A stretch of DNA of 35,694 nt from an uncultured Ignavibacterium sp. (GTDB lineage: Bacteria > Bacteroidota > Ignavibacteria > Ignavibacteriales > Ignavibacteriaceae). The notes below the pieces were generated by a model that worked only from the letters and a program-made list of their open reading frames with translations, was not told the origin of the DNA and ran no database searches. The position numbers and the translations under genes were made by a program. The stretch is taken from positions 1 to 35,694 of the forward strand of contig CAKZLD010000199.1 of assembly GCA_937125135.1 (NCBI GenBank), written 5' to 3'. This document shows positions 7,631 to 16,521 of this stretch, one piece after another (position 1 is the first letter of the stretch; each line of letters opens with the position of its first letter).

Positions 7631-9478
7631 CTAACGAATAATCATCATCTTCTTCGTATCAGAATAATTACCCACTTTCATTTGATAGAAATAAATACCA
7701 GTCGGCAAATCGTTTGAAGGATTATAAATAATTTTATGCTTGCCAGCTCCGTAATAACCTTCCACTATCGTTTCTAATTCTCTTCCGAGAATGTCATAAA
7801 GCTTAATTGTCAGATACACTTCATTATTTGATGATGTAACATTAGCAGGAATTTGCCAGCTTATCACTGTGGTGTTATTTCCAGATATTCCCCTTATTCC
7901 GCCATTTGAAATTGGATTCGGGTAATTCTGTAATAGTACAAATTCAGAAACAGATTTTATTTCAACTTCTATTTGTTTGCTGTATTTGAAATTACCGTCG
8001 AAGTCAATTTGTTTAAGTCTGTAATAGTATTTGCCGTCAGATAAATTTTCATCCAAATAACTGTAATCACTTATTTGTGCAGTAGTTCCTTTTCCTTCGA
8101 CGAAAGCGACAGTTGACCACTCTGAATGATATCGCTGAATTTCAAATCCACGGTTATTTGTTTCGGTTGCGGTTGTCCATTTCAATAAAACGTTATTGCC
8201 AATTTTCTCTGATGTGAAAGAAACAAACTCAACAGGTATTTGCATACTGAATGGAACGAATTTGACTAAACCATGTAGCGGATTATCCACTTTGTGAAAG
8301 ATATTTTGTTCAATTGCAGCAGAATCATAAATTCCCCAATCATTATTCTGAGCGAAAATATCATTAGTACAATTATTGTAAAGATCAAAAACATTATTTC
8401 CCTGAATGTTTCCATAAATTATATTTTGTCCATCATCAGTTGTGTCAGCATTTTCAATGTTTCCAATATTTGGTTGAGGTCCTGCTTGAACTGTTGTTCC
8501 ATTTTGAATCGTAATGCCCCACCAGTTTCCGAAAATTCTGTTTTGTTTAATTCTCGGTTGATTGAAAGGACTTCCGTTTACATTTATTCCACTGCCTGAT
8601 GTCTGTGTGTTCGGATTTATTTTATTGTTATAAATCGTATTATTACGAACTACAGAATTTATTATTCCGTTTGAAGTACTGTAAAGAGTGATTCCGAAAC
8701 TGTTATTGAAAATAGTATTCCCTTCAATTATAGAATTTGAAAAAGCAGTTGCTCCATTAACCCACAAAGAAATGCCACCTGTTGGAATGCTTTCTCCTCC
8801 TTCAATTATATTGTTTCGGATGATTGGTGAATTGTTGCCTTGTAAACCAATATTTATTTGATTCATCGCTGAGGTAGCACGAGTGTTATTTTTCAATAGA
8901 TAATTTCCTTCAATCAAAGGCGATGAACTTAATGTCATCGTAATTCCATACTCATAACTTCTTTCGATAATGTTGTTCTTTATTGTAGCATTTGAAGTCG
9001 ATAATTGAACTCCTCTCAGGCACTTGAATAGATAAGAGTTGCTGATTTCGGGATGAGAATCAATGCAGCGCATTCCATAATCTGCATAAAAAATCCGAGC
9101 GTATTTAATTATAGATTGATTGGACTGAGGATTTGAATTAAACCTAAAGCCCTCATAATATCCTTGCGAATCGGGAACTGTTGCAGTAAAAATGATTGAA
9201 TCGGTCGGAGTTCCTATTGCCTGGAAAATTCCATTGACATCAAATCCACCAGTAGTTGAGCTGAATGTAACTCTTGAACCTGCTTGAATAATTATTCTAT
9301 CGTTTGTTGAAACTGTAATTTTTCCATTAATTGTATAATTCGGAAATGAGCCGGTTACTACTCCGCCTGAATATTGAACCAAACTATCAAGATTCCAAAC
9401 AATAGAATTATTCGGAGTTGTGTATTGTGCTAACAAATTTATTGTGAAAAAGAGTAAATAAATTGTAAATAGTTTCAT
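7631..9478 (-). CDS. T9SS-exported parallel beta-helix protein
   Basis: 615 residues. An N-terminal signal peptide (about 1-18, ending LLAQ) is followed by a region rich in short repeats of the kind 'I-x-N-N-x-I' (about 60-340; examples are IKNNIIERS, IIRNNIIEGG and VVRNNTIYNN), the pattern of a right-handed beta-helix as in NosD/pectate-lyase-like proteins. Residues about 400-500 resemble a fibronectin-III-like domain that often precedes the sorting domain (LLKWTTATETNNRGFEIQRY). Residues about 515-615 are a T9SS type A C-terminal domain: QNYPNP, VYLTIKLYDILGRE, and the final TGIYFYQMKVG with the basic end KKMMIIR. It should be moved across the outer membrane and released or anchored at the surface. 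The ligand, probably a polysaccharide, is unknown; no catalytic residues can be assigned. Confidence 0.88.
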   Translation of the reverse strand: MKLFTIYLLFFTINLLAQYTTPNNSIVWNLDSLVQYSGGVVTGSFPNYTINGKITVSTNDRIIIQAGSRVTFSSTTGGFDVNGIFQAIGTPTDSIIFTATVPDSQGYYEGFRFNSNPQSNQSIIKYARIFYADYGMRCIDSHPEISNSYLFKCLRGVQLSTSNATIKNNIIERSYEYGITMTLSSSPLIEGNYLLKNNTRATSAMNQINIGLQGNNSPIIRNNIIEGGESIPTGGISLWVNGATAFSNSIIEGNTIFNNSFGITLYSTSNGIINSVVRNNTIYNNKINPNTQTSGSGINVNGSPFNQPRIKQNRIFGNWWGITIQNGTTVQAGPQPNIGNIENADTTDDGQNIIYGNIQGNNVFDLYNNCTNDIFAQNNDWGIYDSAAIEQNIFHKVDNPLHGLVKFVPFSMQIPVEFVSFTSEKIGNNVLLKWTTATETNNRGFEIQRYHSEWSTVAFVEGKGTTAQISDYSYLDENLSDGKYYYRLKQIDFDGNFKYSKQIEVEIKSVSEFVLLQNYPNPISNGGIRGISGNNTTVISWQIPANVTSSNNEVYLTIKLYDILGRELETIVEGYYGAGKHKIIYNPSNDLPTGIYFYQMKVGNYSDTKKMMIIR

Positions 9479-9591
9479 TTTTGACCCTTAATAAAAAGAA
9501 TTATTTTGTTATTAAAAATTAATCAAAAGTTATGGAACAGAATCTAAGCAGGTATAAAAAATGTAATTCAAAATTTTTGTTCGAAATTGAT

Positions 9592-9599
9592 TAACTTTG
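9592..9599 (+). promoter_or_regulatory. Possible -7 element for CcmE-like/uvrB operon
   Basis: TAACTTTG matches the TAnnTTTG consensus exactly and lies 25 bp before the ATG at 9624. The expected TTTG about 19 bp upstream is not seen, so only the -7 half is supported. Confidence 0.45.
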
Positions 9600-9623
9600 T
9601 TCAAATAAAAATCGGAGAGCCAG

Positions 9624-9971
9624 ATGAAATATTTACAAAAATTTATTCTTCCTTTGTTAGTTGGTTTATTTGTTTTTATCGTTTATATCTTTTACTTTGA
9701 CACAAAATCAGAGCTTGGAAAATTTTCTTCTTTCGATCCAAACAATTCAGCAAGTAAAGAAATAAGAGTTAAATTGCTAAAAGAAAAAGGAATTGACAAA
9801 GCCGGAGCGGAAGCAATTTACTGGGTTGTGGATGGAGAGAACATTGAAAAGATGGTCGTAGGTCCCAGTCCCGATAAACTACCTGAAGGATTTGAAAATT
9901 CAGAATTTATTATTGTTTTAGGTCATCTTTCTCAAAGTGGTTTCCACGCTCACGGAGTTAGAATTGATTGA
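9624..9971 (+). CDS. Membrane-anchored CcmE-like OB-fold protein without haem tail
   Basis: 115 residues: one N-terminal membrane span (about 8-26), then a small beta-rich domain. The layout and the closing strands (YWVVDG..., then [22 protein letters not shown] and FHAHGVRID) resemble CcmE, the periplasmic haem chaperone of cytochrome c maturation, whose OB fold ends with 'LPDLFREGQGVVVEG...FxAxEVLAKH'. The haem-binding His and following Tyr of CcmE (HxxxY) would come just after the last residue here and are absent. The similarity is by eye and weak. The stop overlaps the uvrB ATG (TGATG), so the two are probably co-translated. A GGAGAG sequence precedes the start. Function as a CcmE is doubtful without the haem ligand; it could be an OB-fold protein of other use. 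Confidence 0.5.
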   Translation: MKYLQKFILPLLVGLFVFIVYIFYFDTKSELGKFSSFDPNNSASKEIRVKLLKEKGIDKAGAEAIYWVVDGENIEKMVVGPSPDKLPEGFENSEFIIVLGHLSQSGFHAHGVRID

Positions 9972-11977
9972 TGAAGCAATTTCAGTTAGTATCAAATTAT
10001 AAACCTGCTGGTGATCAACCCGAAGCAATTAAACAGCTTGTTGAAGGAATTAAGCGTGGTGATAAATTTCAAACTTTGCTCGGTGTTACTGGTAGCGGAA
10101 AAACATTTACCATTTCGAATGTAATTCAACAAGTCAATAAACCTGTTCTTGTAATATCACATAATAAAACTCTCGCAGCACAACTTTATTCTGAGTTTAA
10201 AGCTTTCTTTCCAAATAATGCTGTTGAATTTTTTATTAGTTACTATGATTACTACCAACCAGAAGCTTACGTTGTATCAAAAGATTTGTATATCGAAAAA
10301 GATATTTCAATAAATGAAGAAATTGACAGACTAAGATTAAAAGCCACCACAGCTCTAATTGAAGGAAGAAGAGATGTAATTGTGGTTGCGAGTGTGAGTT
10401 GCATTTATGGAATTGGAGCACCAGAAGATTATGCAAGTCAAATAATTTTTGTGCGACAAGGTGAAAAACTTGATAAGAAAAAATTTCTTCGTCAGTTAAT
10501 AGATATCTATTATGTGAGAAATGATTCAGAGTATCAGCGTGGTGCTTTCAAAGCACGTGGAGATATAATCGAAATTATACCAGCTTATCAAAACGAAGAA
10601 GCAATTCGGATTTCACTTTGGGATAATGAAGTAGAGAAAATTTCATACATTGATATAAATTCGGGAAAAGTGATTCAGCAAGTTGATTCCGTTCCGATTT
10701 ATCCGGCAAAATATTTTGTAACTGATCGCGATAAAATGCAGAAAGCTATTTATAATATTGAACAGGAATTGAAAGAAAGAGTTACAGAGCTAAATAAGTT
10801 GGAAAAATATCTTGAAGCAGCACGTCTTGAACAGAGGACTAAGTTTGATATTGAAATGATGAAAGAAATAGGTTATTGCTCTGGAATTGAAAACTACAGC
10901 CGTCACCTTGATGGAAGGACACCTGGCTCAAGGCCCTTCAATTTACTCGATTATTTTCCGAAGGACTTTTTACTTGTAATTGATGAATCACATGTTACGA
11001 TTCCACAAATCAGAGGAATGTATAATGGAGATAGAAGCAGAAAAATGACATTGGTAGAATATGGCTTCAGATTGCCTTCTGCTTTGGATAATCGACCGAT
11101 GACTTTTGAAGAATTTGAATCAATGTTAAATCAGGTAATTTGTGTTAGTGCTACACCGGGCGATTATGAACTTGAGAAATCTGGAGGAGTAGTTGTTGAG
11201 CAAATCATTCGTCCCACAGGATTGCTTGATCCTGAAATTGAAGTCAGACCAATTAAAGGTCAGATTGATGATTTAATTGCTGAAATCAGAAATCGGGCTG
11301 AGAAAAAAGAAAGGTGTTTGGTTACAACTTTGACAAAGAAAATGGCAGAAGATTTAGCAGATTATTTCGACAAAATCGGAATAAGAGTCAGATATATTCA
11401 CAGTGATATTGACTCAATCGAAAGAGTTGAAATTCTTCGTGATTTACGATTGGGTGGATTTGATGTTCTTGTCGGAGTTAATCTTCTTCGTGAAGGATTG
11501 GATTTGCCAGAAGTTTCTTTAGTTGCCATAATTGATGCAGACAAAGAAGGATTTTTAAGAAGTGAAAGATCGCTTATGCAAACTGCAGGAAGAACTGCTC
11601 GTAATGTAAATGGAAAAGTTATTATGTATGCTGATAAAATTACTGACTCGATGAAAAAAATGATTGAAGAAACTAATCGCAGAAGAAAAATTCAGCAGGA
11701 GTTTAATGAAAAAAATGGAATCACTCCGGTAACTATTTACAAATCTGTAGAAGAAATTTTATCGTCAACTTCTTTAGCGGAAATAAAAAAGAAAGATGAT
11801 AAACCTGATTATTCTTTTGCAAAAGTAGCTGAGCCGATTTTGAAGTATATGTCGAAAGAGCAGAAAGAAGATTTGATTGAACAACTTACAAGCGAAATGT
11901 TTCAGGCAGCTAAAGATTTGGATTTTGAAAGAGCAGCATTCTTACGAGATGAAATTAATAGGTTGAAATACAAATAG
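9971..11977 (+). CDS. uvrB: Excinuclease ABC subunit B
   Basis: DNA damage recognition subunit of UvrABC nucleotide excision repair; it takes DNA from UvrA, verifies the lesion and binds UvrC. The 668 residues show the Walker A GVTGSGKT (38-45), the beta-hairpin region [12 protein letters not shown], the DESH box (VIDESHVT), the helicase motifs of the C-terminal half ([12 protein letters not shown], and QTAGRTARN as motif VI), and a terminal UVR domain ([20 protein letters not shown]). Length is normal. An in-frame TTG at 9968 would add one residue, but the ATG at 9971 is preferred because it overlaps the stop of the upstream gene. It converges on the TPR lipoprotein gene with 6 bp between the stops. 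Confidence 0.97.
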   Translation: MKQFQLVSNYKPAGDQPEAIKQLVEGIKRGDKFQTLLGVTGSGKTFTISNVIQQVNKPVLVISHNKTLAAQLYSEFKAFFPNNAVEFFISYYDYYQPEAYVVSKDLYIEKDISINEEIDRLRLKATTALIEGRRDVIVVASVSCIYGIGAPEDYASQIIFVRQGEKLDKKKFLRQLIDIYYVRNDSEYQRGAFKARGDIIEIIPAYQNEEAIRISLWDNEVEKISYIDINSGKVIQQVDSVPIYPAKYFVTDRDKMQKAIYNIEQELKERVTELNKLEKYLEAARLEQRTKFDIEMMKEIGYCSGIENYSRHLDGRTPGSRPFNLLDYFPKDFLLVIDESHVTIPQIRGMYNGDRSRKMTLVEYGFRLPSALDNRPMTFEEFESMLNQVICVSATPGDYELEKSGGVVVEQIIRPTGLLDPEIEVRPIKGQIDDLIAEIRNRAEKKERCLVTTLTKKMAEDLADYFDKIGIRVRYIHSDIDSIERVEILRDLRLGGFDVLVGVNLLREGLDLPEVSLVAIIDADKEGFLRSERSLMQTAGRTARNVNGKVIMYADKITDSMKKMIEETNRRRKIQQEFNEKNGITPVTIYKSVEEILSSTSLAEIKKKDDKPDYSFAKVAEPILKYMSKEQKEDLIEQLTSEMFQAAKDLDFERAAFLRDEINRLKYK

Positions 11978-11983
11978 CAAAGA

Positions 11984-12922
11984 CTATTTATTTTCTTTTT
12001 TTGTGCAATGAAGTTTTATCATTTCAAAAGCCTCAAAATACCCCATCTCTCCGGCTTTTTTGAAATCAAGACAAGCAGAAAAGTTTCTTGCTAATTCCAA
12101 TAAAGCTTTCCCTCTTAAATAATAAGTCTCAGCAATAGTTGAATCAATTTGTATCGCTTTTGTTAAATCATTTATTGCACTGAAGTATCTATTATTTTTC
12201 ATCCTTAATTTAGCTAAGTCCATCAGCACATTGAAATTATCCGGATAATATTGGTTGAGCAACTCGAGGTCTTTAGCGGCATTCTTGTAGTCTCTTTGAG
12301 TCTGATATTCAATCGAGCGATTATAGAGAGCATTGAAATTAGTTGAATCAATCCTAAGAACTTTTCCGTAATAATAAATTGCAGAATCAGATTTTCCCAA
12401 GTAACCATACAAATAAGCAATGTTCAGGTAAGCATCTTTATTCTTAGGATTTATTGATGAGTACTTCAGATAATAGTTTAATGATGTATGATATTCACCT
12501 AACTGATAATAACAGTAAGCAGTATTGAAGAAAGCAAATTCATTTTTCTTTTTAATGTCAAGATTTAAATATTTATCCAGATATAATAATGCTGTTGCAT
12601 AATCCTCCAAACCAATGCTTATTTGACTTTTAATGAGTAATAATTCCGGATCATCTGATAAAAAAATCAACCTCTCCAATTTTCTATCAGCTTCTTCATA
12701 TTCTTCGAGTTTAAGGTGGGATTTAGTTGCAAATAAAAGTGCGTTTTCATCTTCAGGATTTTTCAATAATGCTTGTTCGGCAAAAAACAAGCTTGTCAGG
12801 TATTTGCCTTCATTATAAGCTTCAATTGAGTTTTTGACGAGAACAGATATTTCGGATGAGCAGGAGAAAATTGCAGTTAAAATTAATGAGAGAAAAAACT
12901 TTTTAAGGAAAAATTTTTTCAT
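11984..12922 (-). CDS. TPR-repeat lipoprotein
   Basis: 312 residues. The N-terminus is a lipoprotein signal peptide with the lipobox-like AIFSC, so Cys21 would be acylated. The rest is a run of about seven tetratricopeptide repeats (for example 'AFFNTAYCYYQLGEYHTSLNYY' in part, 'AYLNIAYLYGYLGKSDSAIYYY' in part). Such proteins are scaffolds for protein contacts on the periplasmic or surface face; the partner is unknown. It is the last gene of the minus-strand run that begins with the isoaspartyl peptidase, 9 bp after the Nudix gene, so it may be co-transcribed by position rather than function. Confidence 0.8.
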   Translation of the reverse strand: MKKFFLKKFFLSLILTAIFSCSSEISVLVKNSIEAYNEGKYLTSLFFAEQALLKNPEDENALLFATKSHLKLEEYEEADRKLERLIFLSDDPELLLIKSQISIGLEDYATALLYLDKYLNLDIKKKNEFAFFNTAYCYYQLGEYHTSLNYYLKYSSINPKNKDAYLNIAYLYGYLGKSDSAIYYYGKVLRIDSTNFNALYNRSIEYQTQRDYKNAAKDLELLNQYYPDNFNVLMDLAKLRMKNNRYFSAINDLTKAIQIDSTIAETYYLRGKALLELARNFSACLDFKKAGEMGYFEAFEMIKLHCTKKENK

Positions 12923-12931
12923 AAAACTATC

Positions 12932-13567
12932 TCAATCAAAAAAGGTTTTTCTGTTTTCCGATTTTATATGTAAAATTATTTCATCAATATGTTTTTGATT
13001 AGTTCGGTTTAGTGATAGTGGAGGTAAATCGTTTAAAGGAAAAAATTTCACATCAACAGTTTCATCACTCGTTTTTGGTTCTCCACCGATTAGTTCACAT
13101 AAAAATACGATCTTGAAAGCGTGAAATAATTCGAGATGTCCGCCTAATCTGTTAGCATCAAAAACACCAATTACTTTTACAGGTTTGACGTGATATCCGC
13201 TTTCTTCATAAGTTTCACGAATAGCAACTTCAGAGGGTATATCACCAACATCAGCCCATCCACCTGGCATTGCCCATTTTTTATCCGAACTTTCCTGAAC
13301 CAATAATATTTTATTATCCTGAATAACAGCCGCACGAACATCAATTTTGGGTGTAGCATAGCCGGGATGATTAATCAAAGCTTTGAAAGTTGAATCATAT
13401 TCAAGATTAGTTTGAGCAGACAGCATTTCAGAAACAATCTCAATCAATCTTGTGTATCTTTTCTTTTCGTATTCATTTGTTGCAAATGCAAGTCCCGTTT
13501 GAGCGAGCTGTTGAATTTCTCTTGCCCACTCTAACCATTTTGGTATTTTATCATCACTCACCGACAT
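12932..13567 (-). CDS. Nudix hydrolase with N-terminal helical domain
   Basis: 211 residues. The N-terminal about 65 are helical, matching the small domain found before the Nudix fold in ADP-ribose-pyrophosphatase-like proteins of the COG1051 group. The Nudix fold follows, with the box running from GWADVGD to RETYEESGY. The usual first glutamate of the box (G-x5-E) is Asp here, while the R-E-x-x-E-E-x-G core is intact, so metal-dependent hydrolysis of a nucleoside-diphosphate-linked compound is still expected. The substrate cannot be read from the sequence. I chose the ATG at 13567 over a TTG two codons upstream. It starts 2 bp after the dehydrogenase stop. Confidence 0.88.
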   Translation of the reverse strand: MSVSDDKIPKWLEWAREIQQLAQTGLAFATNEYEKKRYTRLIEIVSEMLSAQTNLEYDSTFKALINHPGYATPKIDVRAAVIQDNKILLVQESSDKKWAMPGGWADVGDIPSEVAIRETYEESGYHVKPVKVIGVFDANRLGGHLELFHAFKIVFLCELIGGEPKTSDETVDVKFFPLNDLPPLSLNRTNQKHIDEIILHIKSENRKTFFD

Positions 13568-13569
13568 AA

Positions 13570-14274
13570 TCAAAACGGATTTGTTGCCCAGACAGTTAAT
13601 TCCGGAATAAAACCTCTGTCATCCATTTCAAGTGCTGAAACAATCGAGTGAGCAATTTCAATGCTTCTTAGTTTTTTAGGCTCTTCCTGTCTTTCAATTC
13701 CATCGGGATTATTAAATGCAGTTGTTACTTCACTCGGATTGATTAGTATTACTCTGACATTATATTTTCTGAGTTCAGCCTGCCAGCATTGAGTCATTCC
13801 TTTAAGAGCAAATTTTGAAGAAGAGTAAACTGTTCCGTATGCAAATCCTTTTGTGCCAGCAGTTGAAGATACGTTTACGATATTTCCATAATTCTGTTTA
13901 ATGAAAATCTTTGCTGCTTCCCGAGCCATTAACGCAGCACCGAAAACATTTACTGAATATACTTTCAGGAAATCATCCAATTCTACATTCGCTATATCTG
14001 ACCATTTACTTCCAATGCCAGCATTATTTACAAGGCAATGCAGAGTTCCGAATTTTTCAATCAATATTTCATAAGTTTTAAGAACATCCTTTTCATTTGC
14101 AACATCCGCACAAATTGGAAAAGCCCCAATCTGATTTGCAGCCTCTTCGAGTCTTTTCTGATTTCTTCCCGTAATTACAACTTTGCCTCCTTTTTCAACT
14201 AACAATTTTGCCGTTGCTTTGCCAATACCCAAGCTTCCGCCAGTAACTAAGAAAACAGAATTCTCTATTTTCAT
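13570..14274 (-). CDS. Short-chain dehydrogenase/reductase
   Basis: 234-residue classical SDR. It has the cofactor motif TGGSLGIG (residues 11-18), the NNAG motif (CLVNNAGIG), the catalytic Ser region (NVSSTAG) and the catalytic YSSSK. A TGRN segment after the second strand suggests NADP(H) preference. The substrate is unknown; cyclic ketones, 3-oxoacyl groups or sugars are all possible for the family. The ATG at 14274 is preferred to one eight codons upstream because GAGGAG (14281-14286) sits 6 nt before it. The ribosome binding site overlaps the end of the DinB-like gene. Confidence 0.88.
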   Translation of the reverse strand: MKIENSVFLVTGGSLGIGKATAKLLVEKGGKVVITGRNQKRLEEAANQIGAFPICADVANEKDVLKTYEILIEKFGTLHCLVNNAGIGSKWSDIANVELDDFLKVYSVNVFGAALMAREAAKIFIKQNYGNIVNVSSTAGTKGFAYGTVYSSSKFALKGMTQCWQAELRKYNVRVILINPSEVTTAFNNPDGIERQEEPKKLRSIEIAHSIVSALEMDDRGFIPELTVWATNPF

Positions 14275-14280
14275 AGATAT

Positions 14281-14286
14281 CTCCTC
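14281..14286 (-). promoter_or_regulatory. Ribosome binding site deciding the SDR start
   Basis: GAGGAG on the minus strand, 6 nt before the ATG at 14274, within the last codons of the DinB-like gene. It argues for the downstream ATG against the one at 14298. Confidence 0.75.
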
Positions 14287-14800
14287 AATGTTGTTCAAGA
14301 TATTTTTCTTTAAGAATTTTTATATGATGTTTTTGATGACCAGCAACCATAAACATAATTCCAAGTAAAGTAACTTCATAACCCGCTGCAATTCCACGAT
14401 TCTGATAAACTGATTTATCAAAACTTCTGAAAAGCAGTAAGTTAGATTCACGAGTTAATCTATATTCATAAGTAATTTCTGCGAGATTTTTTTCATTGAA
14501 CATTCCATTCTGAACATACAAATCCTGATCAAAAGATGGAAGCGGTTGTTTTTCGCCTCGGGCAATTGATAAAGCTCTGTATGCAAAAATTCTGTCCGTG
14601 TCTGTTAAATGACCAATTACTTGTTTGACAGTCCATTTGTTTTCTGCATAAGCATAATCGCCTTTACTTTGAGGAAAGGAGTTAATCACGTCAGACATTT
14701 CTTTACTTGTATTATGTAGTATTGAAATAATATCATCTCCTTCAATCAAGTCAATATATTTTTGTGCGTATTCAGGATAATCACCTTTTAATGGTCTCAT
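14285..14800 (-). CDS. DinB-like metal-binding four-helix protein
   Basis: 171 residues of the DinB/YfiT superfamily. Helices with W-x-V-K-x-x-x-G-H-L-T-D-T-D (about residues 58-71) and G-H-x-x-H-H-I-K-I-L-K-E (near 153-164) supply three histidines that in the family bind a divalent metal. Relatives include DinB, bacillithiol transferases and mycothiol-dependent maleylpyruvate isomerases; the thiol is not identifiable here. The start at 14800 is set by AGGAG at 14806-14810, 5 nt upstream, rather than a GTG overlapping it. It lies 12 bp after the isoaspartyl peptidase and just before the dehydrogenase. Confidence 0.85.
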   Translation of the reverse strand: MRPLKGDYPEYAQKYIDLIEGDDIISILHNTSKEMSDVINSFPQSKGDYAYAENKWTVKQVIGHLTDTDRIFAYRALSIARGEKQPLPSFDQDLYVQNGMFNEKNLAEITYEYRLTRESNLLLFRSFDKSVYQNRGIAAGYEVTLLGIMFMVAGHQKHHIKILKEKYLEQH

Positions 14801-14812
14801 AACCACTCCTTT

Positions 14813-15772
14813 TTATTTCCAGATTGCTACTTCAAAAACTCCGGATGAATTTGCTACTCCTCGAAACATTGCATCGGTGGTAAATATCATTTCATAATTT
14901 CCATTTTTATCAATTGCAATAATTCCACCGGCACCTTCAGGAAGAACTTTGTACATCATCTCTTCACAAGCTTGTTTCAACGTGTAGTTTTTATATTTCA
15001 TTAAAACAGAAATGTTGTAAGCGACAGTGTGTTTTATAAACAATTCTCCGATACCTGTTGCAGAAATCCCACAAGTATTATTGTCAGCATAATTACCAGC
15101 AGCGATAATGGGAGAATCACCAACACGTCCGGGCAATTTGTAATTTCTTCCGCCAGTTGAAGTTCCTGCAACAATATTTCCAAAATTATCAAGTGCTACA
15201 CAACCGACAGTTTCGCCAGCATATTTTTTCTGCAGACCATTCAAAAAGTTCTTATACTGCTCATCGGTATGAAAATAGGAATTATGAACAACAGGAAGTC
15301 CGAATTTAATTCCTAATTCATCAGCTCCTTTGCCTGCAAAAAGAACATTATCAGTTTTTTCCATTACTAATCTTGCCAGTGAAATTGGATTTTTTATAAG
15401 AGTTACACCAGCAACAGCACCACTTGATAAATCTTTTCCGTTCATAATTGAGGCATCAAGTTCGTGTTTACCGTCGGTTGTGAAAACAGCTCCCCGACCA
15501 GCATTGAATAAATAATTATCTTCAAGATAGTTGATAACTTTCTCTACTGCATCAAGGGATGTTCCGCCATTTTTAAGAATGTCCTCACCGATTTTTAATG
15601 CTTCTTTTAGTGAATTCAGGTAAAGAGATTTAATTGAATCAGATTGGTTTTTCGAAAAACCACCTGCGCCACCGTGAATTACGATTGTATATTTATTGGT
15701 TTGGGCATCGAGCTGTATGGAGAAAAATAATAAAATTAGGATTATTATTGAATTAAGAAAGTTGTGTTTCAT
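14813..15772 (-). CDS. iaaA: Exported isoaspartyl peptidase/L-asparaginase (Ntn hydrolase)
   Basis: 319 residues from the ATG at 15772; an in-frame TTG four codons upstream is less likely. A signal peptide (about 1-23, ending LDAQ) sends it to the periplasm. The family marks are VIHGGAGG, the NAGRGAVFTTDG segment, DASIMNG, and the autoprocessing site before Thr188 (ETVGCVALD), then the substrate loop GTSTGGR and DSPIIAAGNYA. The pro-enzyme should cut itself before Thr188, which then acts as the nucleophile for isoaspartyl dipeptides or asparagine. Unusually, the residue before the Thr is Glu, where Gly or Asp is typical. It leads a minus-strand run of five genes and is divergent from the DUF2459 gene with 27 bp between. 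Confidence 0.9.
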   Translation of the reverse strand: MKHNFLNSIIILILLFFSIQLDAQTNKYTIVIHGGAGGFSKNQSDSIKSLYLNSLKEALKIGEDILKNGGTSLDAVEKVINYLEDNYLFNAGRGAVFTTDGKHELDASIMNGKDLSSGAVAGVTLIKNPISLARLVMEKTDNVLFAGKGADELGIKFGLPVVHNSYFHTDEQYKNFLNGLQKKYAGETVGCVALDNFGNIVAGTSTGGRNYKLPGRVGDSPIIAAGNYADNNTCGISATGIGELFIKHTVAYNISVLMKYKNYTLKQACEEMMYKVLPEGAGGIIAIDKNGNYEMIFTTDAMFRGVANSSGVFEVAIWK

Positions 15773-15799
15773 AATTTTACCCAAGTATTGATTATTCTC

Positions 15800-16444
15800 A
15801 TGTTTAACATAGTAATTTTTCCAATAATATTCTTCTTTTTTAACTCGTCAACTTTTACAAAGAGTGATACGGTTTTAATTAACAGAGAGCTTCACGAAAT
15901 TTTTTTAATAAAACAGTATTGGCATACAGCGATTGTAATTCATTCAAAAGATATTGATGGTTCAAAATACAGATTTAAAAAATTCTTTGAAGATCATAGA
16001 TTAATTGATTTCGGATGGGGAGATGAAGTTTTTTATCAGTTACCGGATTTTGATTTATATTTTGCGGCAAGAGCTATTCTTAAACCAACTTCGAGCACTT
16101 TGAGAATAGAAGGAATAAATCTTTCTAAGGAACTTTTCTTGCAATATTCTGATATAGCTGTCAGATTATCAATTACCGAAAGCCAGCTTGAAAATATTCT
16201 GAATTTTATTGAAAACACTTTTTACAAGAATTCTGATGAATATGTTTTGCTTAATTCGATTGCAGATAAAATATTTTTCTTCAAAGCGAAAGGAAATTAT
16301 CATTTGTTTAATACTTGCAACACTTGGTTGGCAGAATGTCTCAAGCAAGCCGGATTTGATATTTCAACGAACATTATTTTAACAGAGCAGTTATTCAGAG
16401 AAGTCATAAAATTTGGAGAAGTTATTTCGGTAAAAAACAATTGA
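15800..16444 (+). CDS. DUF2459 family membrane-anchored protein
   Basis: 214 residues from an ATG at 15800; a GTG at 15764 would overlap the divergent peptidase start and is not preferred. An N-terminal hydrophobic anchor (about 3-15) is followed by a domain matching the DUF2459 (TIGR02117) family by eye: HTAIVIHSKDI, IDFGWGDEVFYQ, ARAILKP, LRIEGI and a late NTCNTWLAECLKQAG. The family's conserved His, Asp and Cys/Trp residues are seen, and its N(T)CNTW segment with the early His recalls a papain-like or NlpC-like arrangement, but no activity has been established that I know of. It is not obviously in an operon with the DUF4159 gene, which starts 77 bp later. Confidence 0.75.
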   Translation: MFNIVIFPIIFFFFNSSTFTKSDTVLINRELHEIFLIKQYWHTAIVIHSKDIDGSKYRFKKFFEDHRLIDFGWGDEVFYQLPDFDLYFAARAILKPTSSTLRIEGINLSKELFLQYSDIAVRLSITESQLENILNFIENTFYKNSDEYVLLNSIADKIFFFKAKGNYHLFNTCNTWLAECLKQAGFDISTNIILTEQLFREVIKFGEVISVKNN

Positions 16445-16521
16445 TTAGTCAGGGATGTAATTTTCACTAATATTTATTTCTCTTTAATGTATATTTCAAA
16501 TCATTTTTATAGACAAACTAA

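Noticed and set aside
10236-10436. Minus-strand reading frame within uvrB
   Set aside because: A shadow of uvrB; the product is a low-complexity Leu/His/Gln-rich string without a start signal.
15764-15799. Upstream GTG start for the DUF2459 protein
   Set aside because: It would overlap the start of the divergent peptidase; the ATG at 15800 still gives the hydrophobic anchor.
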